Assembly: GCF_009687845.1 (NCBI RefSeq)
Contig: NZ_BLAD01000051.1
Coordinates: 96,217-160,216 of the forward strand
Direction: 5' to 3'
Source: Acrocarpospora corrugata
GTDB lineage: Bacteria; Actinomycetota; Actinomycetes; Streptosporangiales; Streptosporangiaceae
Length of the DNA stretch: 64,000 nucleotides
In this document: in pieces, positions 8,159-16,823 of the stretch
Layout of the letters: each line of letters opens with the position of its first letter
Numbering within the stretch: position 1 is the stretch's first letter
Program-made: the position numbers and the translations under genes
The notes under the pieces: generated by a model
Databases searched by the model: none
What the model was told of the DNA's origin: nothing
Seen by the model: only the letters and a program-made list of their open reading frames with translations

Positions 8159-8920
8159 TCAGGCTGCGATGGTGGCGTGCATTTCCCAGACCAGGATCTC
8201 GGCCGGGTCGATGGCGGTGACCCGCTGGCCGCCGGTCGCGGTGAAGCGGACGGCGTCGCCCTCGGCCAGGGCGCCCGCGCCTTCGAGGGTGACCGAGCCC
8301 CGGGGCACGAACAGGTGCAGGAACGGCGCTTCCGGCAGTTCCACCGAGTCGCCGGGCTCCAGCCGCGCCACGTGCAGCGCCGCGTACTTGTTCTTGATCC
8401 GGATCGCCGCGTCGTGGTCCGGCATGCCGGAGGCGACGGTGGCGAGCCGGCCGCGCAGCAGGCTGTCGTCGAGTTCGAGCTGCTCGTATCCGGGCGCGAT
8501 CCTGGTCTCGTCGGGGACCACCCACATCTGGACGAAATGTACAGGGTCCTGGTGCTTCGCGCCCTCCAGCCGCCACGAGTCGTTCTTCTCCGAGTGCAGA
8601 ATGCCCTTCCCCGCGCTCATCCGCTGGGCCAGGCCCGGGTAGATCACGCCGGAGTGCCCTTCGGAGTCCTGGTGCACGAGCGAGCCGCGCAGCACCCAGG
8701 TGATGATCTCCATGTCCTGGTGCGGGTGGGTGTCGAAGCCCATGCCCGGGGTGACGATGTCGTCGTTGTTGACCAGGAGCAGGCCGTGGTGGGTGTTGCG
8801 GGAGTCGTGGTGCCGGCCGAAGGAGAAGGAGTGCTTGGAGTCGAGCCAGCCGATCCGTGTCTTGTACCGATCGTCCGCGCGCCTGATGTCGATGCCGGGC
8901 GTCACCGTGACCGTACTCAT
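8159..8920 (-). CDS. pirin family protein
   Basis: A 253-residue bicupin of the pirin family. The N-terminal cupin holds the metal-binding signature GFDTHPHQDMEIITWVLRG and AGKGILHSEKN, with three His and one Glu that bind Fe in pirins. DSKHSFSFGRHHDSRNTHHG is also typical. The ATG has GGAGG eight bases upstream. Some pirins oxidise quercetin and others act as redox sensors; nothing here distinguishes these. A small inverted repeat lies just upstream. No functional link to the flanking polymer genes is evident. Confidence 0.9.
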   Translation of the reverse strand: MSTVTVTPGIDIRRADDRYKTRIGWLDSKHSFSFGRHHDSRNTHHGLLLVNNDDIVTPGMGFDTHPHQDMEIITWVLRGSLVHQDSEGHSGVIYPGLAQRMSAGKGILHSEKNDSWRLEGAKHQDPVHFVQMWVVPDETRIAPGYEQLELDDSLLRGRLATVASGMPDHDAAIRIKNKYAALHVARLEPGDSVELPEAPFLHLFVPRGSVTLEGAGALAEGDAVRFTATGGQRVTAIDPAEILVWEMHATIAA

Positions 8921-8943
8921 CGTGTGCCTCCAGAGTCCCGAGT

Positions 8944-8961
8944 TGGTTGAAATCTAAACCA
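8944..8961. promoter_or_regulatory. small inverted repeat upstream of pirin
   Basis: TGGTT at 8944-8948 and AACCA at 8957-8961 flank an AT-rich 8-base centre, 24 bases upstream of the pirin start. It is a possible operator; the regulator is unknown. Confidence 0.3.
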
Positions 8962-8991
8962 CTTTCGGGGTCGTGATGTTCCCGTCCGACG

Positions 8992-10242
8992 TTATCGGCC
9001 GCGGATCAGGGAACGGAGGCGTGAGCGGGGCTGGGTGGGCAGGTTGAGCGTCTCCAGGCGGCGGCGCTTGAAGTAGCGGATCGGGCCGTGGGACTCCAGG
9101 TACGCCTGCGCGGCGTCGCGGAGGCCGGGATGGGCGGCCGGCTGCATGCAGTAGGCGACCGCGTTGATCAGGCCGGGCAGGTCGACGCCGGGCGGTTCGG
9201 TCAGTGAGCCGTCCGGTTCGAGCCGGGGGAGGGTCGCGTCGGCGATGGTGACCGGGATCCGGTTGCTGTTCTCGTACGGAGAGAGGCGTTCCAGCAGCAG
9301 TTCGGTGCCCATCGTGGCCGCCGGCAGGCCGTACAGGAGCTTGGCTGTCGTCAGCGCCGTCGAGAAACAGCTGACCACGAGCTTGGGCCGGACCGCCGCG
9401 AACAGGGCCTCCGCGGGAGTGCCCTCGGCGGGGAAGATCAGCCGGGCGCCCAGGTCGGCGGCGAGGCGGCGCAGCTCACGGCCCTGGCGGTGCCGGGCGG
9501 CCGGGTGCGGCTGGAAGATCACCTCACGGTGGCCTCGGGCGATGACCGCGCGCAGCATGCCGGCGTGCAGCTGGTTCTCCTCGTCCTCGGTGAGGATGCC
9601 CAGCGACGACAGGTACTGGCCGAGGATGATCGCCTCGCCGTAGATCGAGGGGGCGTCGATCTTCGGGAAGTACTCGGCGGAGATGGTCTCGGCGGGCACG
9701 CCGTACTCGCTGAGCAGCAGCGGGGCGACGCCGGGGACCAGGCCGAGGTGGAGCAGGCGGGTGACCCGGGACGAGATCTCGCCGGGCAGCACGTCGCGGG
9801 TCGGGCTGTGCGCCATCAGGCCGTCGGAGTAGACCGTGATCGGGCAGTCCTTGAACAATCCCGGCAGGCTGCGCGCGGGCGGCACGATCACCGACTCCAC
9901 CACCAGTTCGCGCAGGCCGGTCACGCCGAGATGGGACAGCAGCAGCCGGCCCAGCATCGGGACCTCGATCGCGCGGGCCTTCCACTCGGACGGGTGCAGC
10001 GGCGCGATGATCTCGTTCCACGAGTACACCTCGTCGAAGCGGTCCCGCAGCGCGGCGAACGCGGGCGTCTCGTCCAGGCCGAGCGCGATCTCCGGGATGT
10101 CCGCGTTGTTGGTCACGATCAGCACCCGCCGCCCGGCCGGGCCGAACGCGCCCGCGTCGATCGCGGCCGCCAGGGTCATCGCGCCAAATAGGCGGGAGGC
10201 GTGGAAAACCGTTGTCATTCCGGCGGTCATTTCGGCTGTCAT
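8992..10242 (-). CDS. polysialyltransferase-like glycosyltransferase (HP/ST motifs)
   Basis: 416 residues, ATG overlapping the GT2 stop as ATGA. The protein begins TTVFHASRLFGAMTLAAAID, then RRVLIVTNNADIPE. It contains EVIFQPHPAARHRQG (HP motif) and KLVVSCFSTALTTAKLLYG (S/T motif), the pair used by bacterial sialyl- and polysialyltransferases to bind the CMP-sugar. The tail is basic. Being translationally coupled to a GT2 gene and 950 bases from a trifunctional nonulosonate enzyme, it is the best candidate for the transferase that uses the CMP-nonulosonate made by that enzyme (inference). Confidence 0.75.
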   Translation of the reverse strand: MTAEMTAGMTTVFHASRLFGAMTLAAAIDAGAFGPAGRRVLIVTNNADIPEIALGLDETPAFAALRDRFDEVYSWNEIIAPLHPSEWKARAIEVPMLGRLLLSHLGVTGLRELVVESVIVPPARSLPGLFKDCPITVYSDGLMAHSPTRDVLPGEISSRVTRLLHLGLVPGVAPLLLSEYGVPAETISAEYFPKIDAPSIYGEAIILGQYLSSLGILTEDEENQLHAGMLRAVIARGHREVIFQPHPAARHRQGRELRRLAADLGARLIFPAEGTPAEALFAAVRPKLVVSCFSTALTTAKLLYGLPAATMGTELLLERLSPYENSNRIPVTIADATLPRLEPDGSLTEPPGVDLPGLINAVAYCMQPAAHPGLRDAAQAYLESHGPIRYFKRRRLETLNLPTQPRSRLRSLIRGR

Positions 10243-11162
10243 GCGGGCCTCAGCAGAGCGCGGCGGTCGGGGTCCAGGCTGTCGAGCGCGTCGGCCACCA
10301 GATCGGCGGGCAGCCGGGCCAGCGTCGCCGCGCCGCGCTCGGCGAAACGGGCGGCGGTGTCCGGGGTGAGACGGTCGCGCATCTCCAGGTGGTTGGCGAG
10401 CAACGCGCAGAACGTCCGCACCGCCTTGGCCCGGAACGGCTCCTCGGCCTCGGCCAGGACCAGGTCGAAGGCGTCGAAGAAGTGCAGCTGGCGCGCGTCG
10501 CCGATCCGGGTCAGCGACTGCGGCACGCCGCGCCGGTAGAAGACCCCCGACAGCGACACCACCGCGAACGACTTGGCCCGCTGGTGCAGCCGCCAGATCC
10601 ACGGCCGGTCCTCCGCGGTGTGCAGGCCGTCCGGGAAGGTCAGCAGGTCGCCGAGCTCGCGGCGGTAGACGCCCGCCCACGCGTACGGGTAGTCGACCAT
10701 GGTCTTCGCCGCCGTCGGCAGGATCGCGTCCCGCGGATCCAAAACCACGTCCCTGCGGGACTCCGGGGCCCGGTGGGGTTCCCGCTTGCGGCCGTCCGAC
10801 TGCACGTGGTCCACCCGGACGAAGTCGCAGCCGAGCCCCTCGATCGCGGCCACCAGCGAAGCCAGGTAGCCGCGGCCGATCCAGTCGTCCCCGTCCAGGA
10901 ACGTCACATACCGCCCGGAGGCCAGCTTCAGCCCGGCGTTCCTGGCGCTCGCCAGGCCCGCCGCCTCCGCGTGCCTGATCACGTGCAGGGTGGGCAGCTC
11001 GTCCCGGAACTCGGCCACGATCTCGCCGGTGCCGTCCGCGGAACCGTCGTCGACGACGATCACCTCGAAGTCCGCGCGCGCGTTGCGCGCCAGCGAGGTG
11101 AGGGCGTCCGCGATGTACGGCTCGCCGTCCCGCACCGGCACGATGACCGACAGCGTGATCAA
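10239..11162 (-). CDS. family 2 glycosyltransferase
   Basis: A GT-A fold enzyme of 307 residues. It starts with TTG behind GGAGGAGG; the start codon sits within the sequence that encodes ITLSVIVPVRDGEPYI. The nucleotide-sugar site VIVVDDGSADGTGEI and the metal-binding FLDGDDW (DxD-type) are intact, and AEDRPWIWRLHQRAKS supplies the ED catalytic-base motif. It lies 34 bases downstream of the trifunctional enzyme and overlaps the next gene by four bases. It should add a sugar or link unit to the nonulosonate polymer; the donor cannot be predicted. Confidence 0.88.
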   Translation of the reverse strand: MITLSVIVPVRDGEPYIADALTSLARNARADFEVIVVDDGSADGTGEIVAEFRDELPTLHVIRHAEAAGLASARNAGLKLASGRYVTFLDGDDWIGRGYLASLVAAIEGLGCDFVRVDHVQSDGRKREPHRAPESRRDVVLDPRDAILPTAAKTMVDYPYAWAGVYRRELGDLLTFPDGLHTAEDRPWIWRLHQRAKSFAVVSLSGVFYRRGVPQSLTRIGDARQLHFFDAFDLVLAEAEEPFRAKAVRTFCALLANHLEMRDRLTPDTAARFAERGAATLARLPADLVADALDSLDPDRRALLRPA

Positions 11163-11196
11163 GATCCTCCTCCGGGGGGCTCCTGGGTCGAACGGG

Positions 11197-13260
11197 TCAG
11201 ACCGTGACGCGGCGCAGGCGGGCCCGGGGGGCCTCCTCGCCGGGGAAGACCCGCTTGACGCCGTCGCCCAGGGCCGACTCGATGATCCGGATGTCCCGGA
11301 CCAGGTGCTCCAGGCCGCTCGGCTCCAGCGAAGCCGCGTGGTCGGAGCCCCACATCGTGCGGTCCAGGGTGATGTGCCGCTCGACCGTGACCGCGCCCAG
11401 GGTGACCGCGGCCAGCGAGATCTGCAGGCCGCGCTCGTGGCCGGAGTAGCCGACGGGCACGCCGTACCGGTCCTGGAGGGTGACGATGGTGCGGAGGTTG
11501 GCCTCCTCGGGCGGCAGCGGGTACGTCGAGGTGGCGTGCATCAGCACCAGCTTCGAGGTGCCCAGGATGCCCACCGCCTTGTCGATCTCCTCCAGCGTGG
11601 ACATGCCGGTCGACAGGATGAGCGGCTTGCCGGTCTCGGCCAGCGCGCGGAGCAGCTCGTGGTCGGTCACCGAGGCCGAGGCGACCTTGTGGGCGACCAC
11701 GTTCATGTCCTCCAGGAAACGCACCGACGGCACGTCCCACGGCGAGGCGAACCAGTCCAGGCCGCGCTCCTCGCAGTACTTGGCGATCTGGGTGTACTCG
11801 TCCCGCCCGAACTCGGTGCGGATCTTGTACTCCAGGTACGTCATCTCGCCCCACGGCGTCTGCCGCATCTGGCCGCGCTGCTCCGGCGGCACGCAGATCT
11901 CCGGGGTCCGCTTCTGGAACTTCACCGCCTGGCAGCCCGCTTCGGCGGCCACGTCGATCAGGCGGCGGGCGATGTCCACGTCGCCGTTGTGGTTGATGCC
12001 GATCTCGCCGATCACGTACACCGGCTGGCCCTGGCCGAGCAGGGACTGGCCGATCCGCACGCTGGGGGCGGGCGCCGTACGGGGGCGGAAGGTCAGCGGG
12101 CGGGCCGGCGGCTGATCGATCTCCGCCAGCTGCGGACGGGCCGCCAGCACCCGGTCACAGAGTTCGCGGACCGCGCCCGCGCCACCCGACCGGGTCAGCA
12201 CGACCCGGGCGGCGGCCCGCACCCGCGGATGCGCGTCCGGCACCGCCACCGGCCAGCCCACCAGCGCCATGCAGCCCAGATCGTTCAGGTCGTTCCCGAC
12301 ATAGGCCACCCGCTCCGGGTCCAGGCCCTCGATGGCCAGCCAGTCCCGCAGCGCCGTCTGCTTGGTGTTCAGCCCCTGCAGCACCGGCACGCCCAGCTTG
12401 CGCGCCCGCGCCGCCACCACCGGGTTCTGCTCGGTCGACAGCACCAGCAGCTTCACGCCCGACCGCTTGAGCAGCGCCACGCCCATGCCGTCCGACCGGC
12501 TCACCGCGACCATCTCGCGGCCCTCGGAGTCCACGTAGGCCCGGTCGTCGGTGTGCACCCCGTCGAAGTCGGTGATCACCGCGTCCACGTCGATCGGCTG
12601 CGGCTCGTCCACGAACGGCGCCAGCGCCCGGACGATCTCCAGATCCTCCGCCGTGTCCACCTCGACCGCGTGCCGCGCCGGCACCGGCTGCACGGCCACC
12701 GTCCCGAAGAAGCGGTGCCCGCTCTCTCGCAGACCCGCGGCCCGCATCACGTAGAACGCCCCGGTCTCCCGGTAGTGCGGCTCCCGGTCCTGCCGGCGCG
12801 GCCGGTGCGCCGGGTCATGGTTGATCCCGTCGCCGCCGCCGGTCCACACGAACTCGTAGGTCTCCAGGCCGGAGAAGACCACGTCGGCGTCTCCGTCGAG
12901 CACCTTGGCGACCGCCGCGTCCAAGTCCTTCGGGTCGATGAAGGCGCTGGTGCACTGCACCAGGACGACGATCTCCGGCTCCTCGCCCAGCGCGTCCAGC
13001 ACGTGCAGCACCGCCGACTCGCTCGACGCCGTCCCGCCGCTCAGGTCCGCCGGCCTCGGCACCACCTGCGCGCCCGCCAGCTCCGCGGCGTCGGCGATGT
13101 CCGCGTGATCGGTGCTCACCACGACGGTGTCGACCAGTTCGGCGCGTACGCACGCCGCCACCGCCCGGGACACCAGCGGCGACCCGCCGACCCGCTCCAG
13201 GTTCTTCAGCGGAACCCCCACCGAACCCCCACGGGCCGGAACAACGGCAAGCACTCGCAC
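11197..13260 (-). CDS. trifunctional CMP-nonulosonate synthetase / HAD phosphatase / NeuB-type synthase
   Basis: 687 residues, GTG start behind AGAGGAG. Domain 1 (about 1-225) is a CMP-sugar synthetase: VLAVVPARGGSVGVPLKNL, LVQCTSAF, YRETGAFYV. Domain 2 (about 230-395) is a KdsC-like HAD phosphatase: DAVITDFDGVHTDD, LLVLSTEQNPVV, YVGNDLNDLGCM. Domain 3 (about 410-687) is a NeuB TIM barrel: VYVIGEIGINHNG, AVKFQKR, LSTGMST, GYSGHE. The SAF domain that usually ends NeuB is missing. Synthase, phosphatase and activation in one chain match the Kdn route (sugar-9-P synthase, Kdn-9-phosphatase, CMP transfer), so a Kdn-like product is likely (inference). First gene of the minus-strand polymer operon. 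Confidence 0.88.
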   Translation of the reverse strand: MRVLAVVPARGGSVGVPLKNLERVGGSPLVSRAVAACVRAELVDTVVVSTDHADIADAAELAGAQVVPRPADLSGGTASSESAVLHVLDALGEEPEIVVLVQCTSAFIDPKDLDAAVAKVLDGDADVVFSGLETYEFVWTGGGDGINHDPAHRPRRQDREPHYRETGAFYVMRAAGLRESGHRFFGTVAVQPVPARHAVEVDTAEDLEIVRALAPFVDEPQPIDVDAVITDFDGVHTDDRAYVDSEGREMVAVSRSDGMGVALLKRSGVKLLVLSTEQNPVVAARARKLGVPVLQGLNTKQTALRDWLAIEGLDPERVAYVGNDLNDLGCMALVGWPVAVPDAHPRVRAAARVVLTRSGGAGAVRELCDRVLAARPQLAEIDQPPARPLTFRPRTAPAPSVRIGQSLLGQGQPVYVIGEIGINHNGDVDIARRLIDVAAEAGCQAVKFQKRTPEICVPPEQRGQMRQTPWGEMTYLEYKIRTEFGRDEYTQIAKYCEERGLDWFASPWDVPSVRFLEDMNVVAHKVASASVTDHELLRALAETGKPLILSTGMSTLEEIDKAVGILGTSKLVLMHATSTYPLPPEEANLRTIVTLQDRYGVPVGYSGHERGLQISLAAVTLGAVTVERHITLDRTMWGSDHAASLEPSGLEHLVRDIRIIESALGDGVKRVFPGEEAPRARLRRVTV

Positions 13261-13761
13261 TGGTCACTCCTCTTACCTGCGGCAATATGCCCCGAGCCCG
13301 GGGGTGCCTGGAAACCTAGCCATGAGGGTGACCCGCAGGGCGATGCGCAGCTGAACGGCCAGGGGCGCGCGTCTGAACTTTCCGTGCCGCGGGGAGTACC
13401 ACTTGCCCGCTCATCTGGAGGAGTAGTGGCTCTGGAGGGGTTCGGGGGCGGGTGGATTGAATGGGGGATAAGAGAAGGTCGTCCGTGTGTGACGCAAGAA
13501 GCTTGAGCTGTCGGTTTTCCGTGCCGCTCTGTTAGACGCCCGTCCGGAGAAGCCCCCGTATCGTCCGGACGGGCCGCCCCCGATGGTGATCTCTCACCGC
13601 CCCAAAATCGGGGGCCCTAAGCCCCTCGCCAGAGGGATCTAGGCCCGCCGGGGCTCAGCCCGGCGGGCCTGTTACATGGCCGATCCTCCGGATCGGCGGG
13701 CTTGGCCGCTGGGGAGCCTGTGTCTTCCCTCCTTCTCCGGTCGCTGCGCTCCCTGCGTTCG
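13261..13761. other. gene-free 500-bp spacer with several inverted repeats
   Basis: No convincing gene is visible. It holds the promoter region of the trifunctional gene and a run of hairpins: CCCGTCCGG/CCGGACGGG around 13547-13585, CCCCCGAT/ATCGGGGG around 13578-13614, the terminator at 13642, CCGATCC/GGATCGG at about 13680-13696 and a long bulged stem from 13699. Confidence 0.6.
13642..13669. terminator. strong GC hairpin terminator
   Basis: GGCCCGCCGGG at 13642-13652 pairs perfectly with CCCGGCGGGCC at 13659-13669 around a 6-base loop. It lies about 90 bases past the stop of the PQQ-propeller gene and probably ends transcription of that minus-strand gene. Confidence 0.6.
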
Positions 13762-13789
13762 TCAGTCCAGACACAGGCGCGGCCAAGCC
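13699..13789. repeat. long bulged inverted repeat spanning a gene end
   Basis: GGCTTGGCCGC (13699-13709) pairs with GCGGCCAAGCC (13779-13789), and GCCTGTGTCT (13716-13725) pairs with AGACACAGGC (13769-13778), giving 21 paired bases with a 6-base bulge and a 43-base loop. The right arm includes the last codons of the PQQ-propeller gene. Confidence 0.7.
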
Positions 13790-15041
13790 GGGATACGACC
13801 GAGTGTCAGGGTTGCGTCAGGAGGTACGTTCGCGGTCCACAGCTGGATTCCGGCGGAGTTGATGGCGATGACGCGGTTGGACGTTGTCGCGTACAGCATG
13901 TCGGCTGCGCTCACGCCTCGGTCGAGCCAGTCGGTGAGGGGTCGTTTCCAGACGACTTCTCCGGTTTGGGGGATCACCCCGAGAGTGTCGAATTGGAGCT
14001 GGGCGTTGCGGTGGGTGCACGAGACGACCAGGACGTCGTCTACGAGCCAGCATCCCGGGCGTCCTTCCATGCGTTGAGGCAGAGTCCAGATGGTCTGCCC
14101 GGTTGCCGGGTCGAGTCCTTGGGCGCGGGTGAGGTCGGCGATCACCACCACGGATCGGCTGGCGTGGATCCATGTCGCTGTGCTGGGGATGGTCCTGCGC
14201 CAAGTCTTTGTCCCGTCGGAGAGCCGGAAGTTGGCGAGTTCGGTCTGGTCCGTGCCGTCCGGTGCGAGTTCCAGCGAGGCCGCCAGGAGCGACTCGCCGG
14301 CCACCAGAGTCTCCAGTCCAGCTGAGCGTGGCAGGTCCTCCGCCCAGATCTCCCGGCCGTCGTCCCCCCGTAGAACGCTGAGCCTCTGGCCGGGCTCGTT
14401 GGCGTCCCGTCGATGGCTGGTGAGGATCGCCATTGATCCGGTGGACACCACGTACTCAGGATCACGTGCTGGCGTGGCCCAGGACAGTGATCCTCGAAGG
14501 GCGTCGAGGGCACTCACGGCACCTGATGTGATGAACAGCACTCTGTCGTCATGCCGGCACAAATCCAGGACGGGCTGGTCGACTTCGTGTGTCCAGGCGG
14601 GATGTCCGGTCGCCTGGTTTAGCGCCAATATCTCACCGGTCGTCGACGCTCGTTGCATACCGATAATGAGGTGGTCACGGACGAGAGCGGGAGGGCCGAT
14701 CACTTTTGCGGGAGGCGTCCTGCTGGGTGTGCGATAGCGCCAGATCTCGGCGCGCTTTGCGCGTCGACCGCCTGCATGTCGCCGGGGTTTGCGGCGATGT
14801 ATAGACGTGAGTCCTGATAAATGAATCCGTTTATCCCGCTTGTCGGTTCGGTGGTCACGGGCCAGCCGCTTGCATTGCCCTCAGGTGTCTGTGAGGGCGA
14901 AGGTGAGAGTGAGGAAATGGATCGTAAAGCCCATGTCGTCGCTCCTCCCGCAGCCGCGATGGTGATCAGCCCGCCTAGTAAGAATCGCCGCGGTATGCCA
15001 ATGGCACGTGACTGCTCGCCGTCTTCTTCTGGGGCGGGCAT
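13762..15041 (-). pseudogene. membrane-anchored PQQ-type beta-propeller protein, frameshifted
   Basis: Two minus-strand reading frames together make one protein of about 425 residues. The first (start ATG 15041 behind GGGAGAG) encodes a cytoplasmic tail, a helix (RRFLLGGLITIAAAGGATTWAL, Tat-like RR) and the first blade up to MQAVDAQSA. The second continues AEIWRYRTPSRTPPAK and runs through PQQ/BamB-like blades (SALDALRGSLSWATP, VLRGDDGREIWAEDL, GLDPATGQTIWTLP, VIPQTGEVVWKRPL). The frames join near 14745, where a GCGCG repeat carries two extra bases. Either the gene is inactivated or this is a sequencing error. Function unknown; such proteins often scaffold or sense at the membrane. Confidence 0.75.
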
Positions 15042-15759
15042 AACTCTCCCTTGGGGCCGGATCCTTGGAGCGCATTTCATCCATGGAGGCGTTGGGCCTC
15101 ACATTACTGTGTCGACATTGAGGACGATGCCAGGATTGAACTATCAACCACTTTCATATCGCCTGAACTGCTAAGAACTGCCGGGGCAGTCGGAGTTTCG
15201 TGCACCAGAAAAACCGTTCCTGCTGGAAGCCGGCAATCGGCAGGAATGTGGCACCGGCCGGGATAACCGGCCTTGGTCTGGGGAGGCAACGGCTTGCCGC
15301 CGCGCCTGTCGGGTCCGGCACGGCGCTGGACGCGATCGGCGACGCTCGGTCGGTCGCGGCCAGCCACGCGACGCAGGTCTCCGGATCGCCCTCGTGCGCG
15401 ACTCCGCCAGCGGTGTCGAAGACCACCAGCTTCCCCCTGCTGGGAAAGCTGATGGCCCGTCAGGTCCGCGCCGCGGCTCTGGTTCGGCGATCGCCGACGG
15501 CGATCCCGCTGGCGGGTGGGGCGGCGCGAATCTTTGTAACTTTCATTGGATCCATATCCTCTTAGTTTGTTTAATTGACATACATAAGAGGATTTGTTTA
15601 GCGTGGCCGGTGGTTGGTTCGGTCCGAGTCATCTGGCCGGAAGGGACCTGGGAGCGCCATCTCCACCGGGCGGGGCACGCGTCGTGATCCCGTCCGGTGG
15701 CCCGCTCGGCCGGTCCTGAAGATCTTCCCAAAGTCCCGACTCTTCGGTACAAGTCGTAG
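15042..15759. other. 720-bp region without a recognisable gene
   Basis: Several short overlapping frames exist on both strands but none has a convincing start, ribosome site or recognisable motif. The minus-strand frame at 15154-15426 (VFDTAGGVAHEGDPETCVAWLAAT) looks protein-like and may be a decayed fragment. The AT-rich inverted repeat at 15556-15593 is the only clear structure. Confidence 0.5.
15556..15593. repeat. AT-rich inverted repeat around a TTGACA box
   Basis: ATCCTCTTA at 15556-15564 and TAAGAGGAT at 15585-15593 are a perfect 9-bp inverted repeat. The 20-base centre contains TTGACA at 15575-15580. The block is strikingly AT-rich for this genome. It could be an operator over a -35 element for the esterase gene 167 bases downstream, or a remnant of a mobile element. 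Confidence 0.55.
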
Positions 15760-16695
15760 ATGCGGCTAATTGCAGTGGGCCTGATGCTTGTCCTGGCTGG
15801 ATGCGGCATCGGATCGGGAGATCCTCCGGAAGCCGCGCCCAGCCCGACTGTGGCCGCATCCGACGGAGCGAGGATCGCCAAGCGCGAATCCATCGACCAG
15901 CGTACGGACGAGCTCACCATCACCTCGCCCGCCCTCGGCCGGGACGGTTCGGTCTGGGTGCTCAAACCGGAAGGCTGGACCGAAGGCTCCACCGGCTGGC
16001 CCGTCCTCTACCTGCTGCACGGCTGCTGTGTCAGCCGTGGCGACGCCTGGCTGGCCTCAGGCGAAGCGGAACGTATCACCGCCAAGTCCAAAGCCGTCGT
16101 CATCGTTCCCGAAGCGGGCACGATGGGCTGGTACGCGAACTGGGTCAAAGGCCCCGCCTGGGAGACCTTCCACATGACCGAGGTCCGCGACCTGGTCGAA
16201 CCTCTCTACGGCGTCGGCGACAAACGCGCCATCGCCGGACTCTCCATGGGCGGCCACGGCGCCATGGGTTACGCCGCCCGCTATCCGGGCGTCTTCCAGG
16301 CGGCGGCCTCCTTCTCCGGCGTCCTGGACATCCGCTCCAACCCGTCCGGCTTCAGTGACTTCCTCCGCGGCGAAGGCACCGAACCCGACGAGATCTGGGG
16401 CCCCTACCCGGCCGACGAGGCCAACTGGAAAGCCCACAACCCCACCGACCTGATCGCCGGCCTCAAGGGCCTCCGCCTGTACATCTCATCCGGCGACGGC
16501 GACCCCGGCCCCCTCGACTCTGGCGGCTCCAAGGACGAGGGCGAAGCCTCCATCCTCACCGAGAACAAGAACTTCGCCGCCGCCGCCAAGAAGGCCGGAA
16601 TCGAGGTCACCACCGACTTCTACGGCGACGGCACCCACCGCTGGCCCTACTGGAGCAGATCCCTCGAACGAGCCCTTCCTGTTCTCCTCGGTTAG
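15760..16695 (+). CDS. lipoprotein esterase, alpha/beta hydrolase (esterase D/Ag85-like)
   Basis: 311 residues. A lipoprotein signal with a canonical lipobox (MLVLAGC) places it outside the membrane. The fold is the esterase D / antigen 85 type: WPVLYLLHGCCVSRGDAW oxyanion region, nucleophile in AIAGLSMGGHGAMGYAARYPG (G-x-S-x-G), an acid around YISSGDGD and His in FYGDGTHRWPYW. Enzymes of this family hydrolyse or transfer acyl groups on sugars or phenolics. The ribosome site is weak. It stands alone; no operon partner is evident. Confidence 0.88.
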   Translation: MRLIAVGLMLVLAGCGIGSGDPPEAAPSPTVAASDGARIAKRESIDQRTDELTITSPALGRDGSVWVLKPEGWTEGSTGWPVLYLLHGCCVSRGDAWLASGEAERITAKSKAVVIVPEAGTMGWYANWVKGPAWETFHMTEVRDLVEPLYGVGDKRAIAGLSMGGHGAMGYAARYPGVFQAAASFSGVLDIRSNPSGFSDFLRGEGTEPDEIWGPYPADEANWKAHNPTDLIAGLKGLRLYISSGDGDPGPLDSGGSKDEGEASILTENKNFAAAAKKAGIEVTTDFYGDGTHRWPYWSRSLERALPVLLG

Positions 16696-16823
16696 CTCCC
16701 TGAGCACCGCCTCTAGCGAAGATCTTGTCGTCCGCTTCGAGTCCTCGCAGCTCGCGACCCGCCGACGCCGAACGCCTGTGGGCTGCCGCGACGGGTCAGC
16801 TCCGATGCGGGAGTTCGTCTGAG

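Noticed and set aside
10990..13506. 838-codon plus-strand frame opposite the trifunctional enzyme
   Set aside because: His/Arg/Gln-rich shadow typical of GC-rich antisense; the minus-strand protein has three recognisable domains.
15104..15160. Possible tRNA T-arm or a short toxin-like ORF (MKVVDSSILASS)
   Set aside because: No acceptor or anticodon stem can be folded, and the frame stops after 17 codons.
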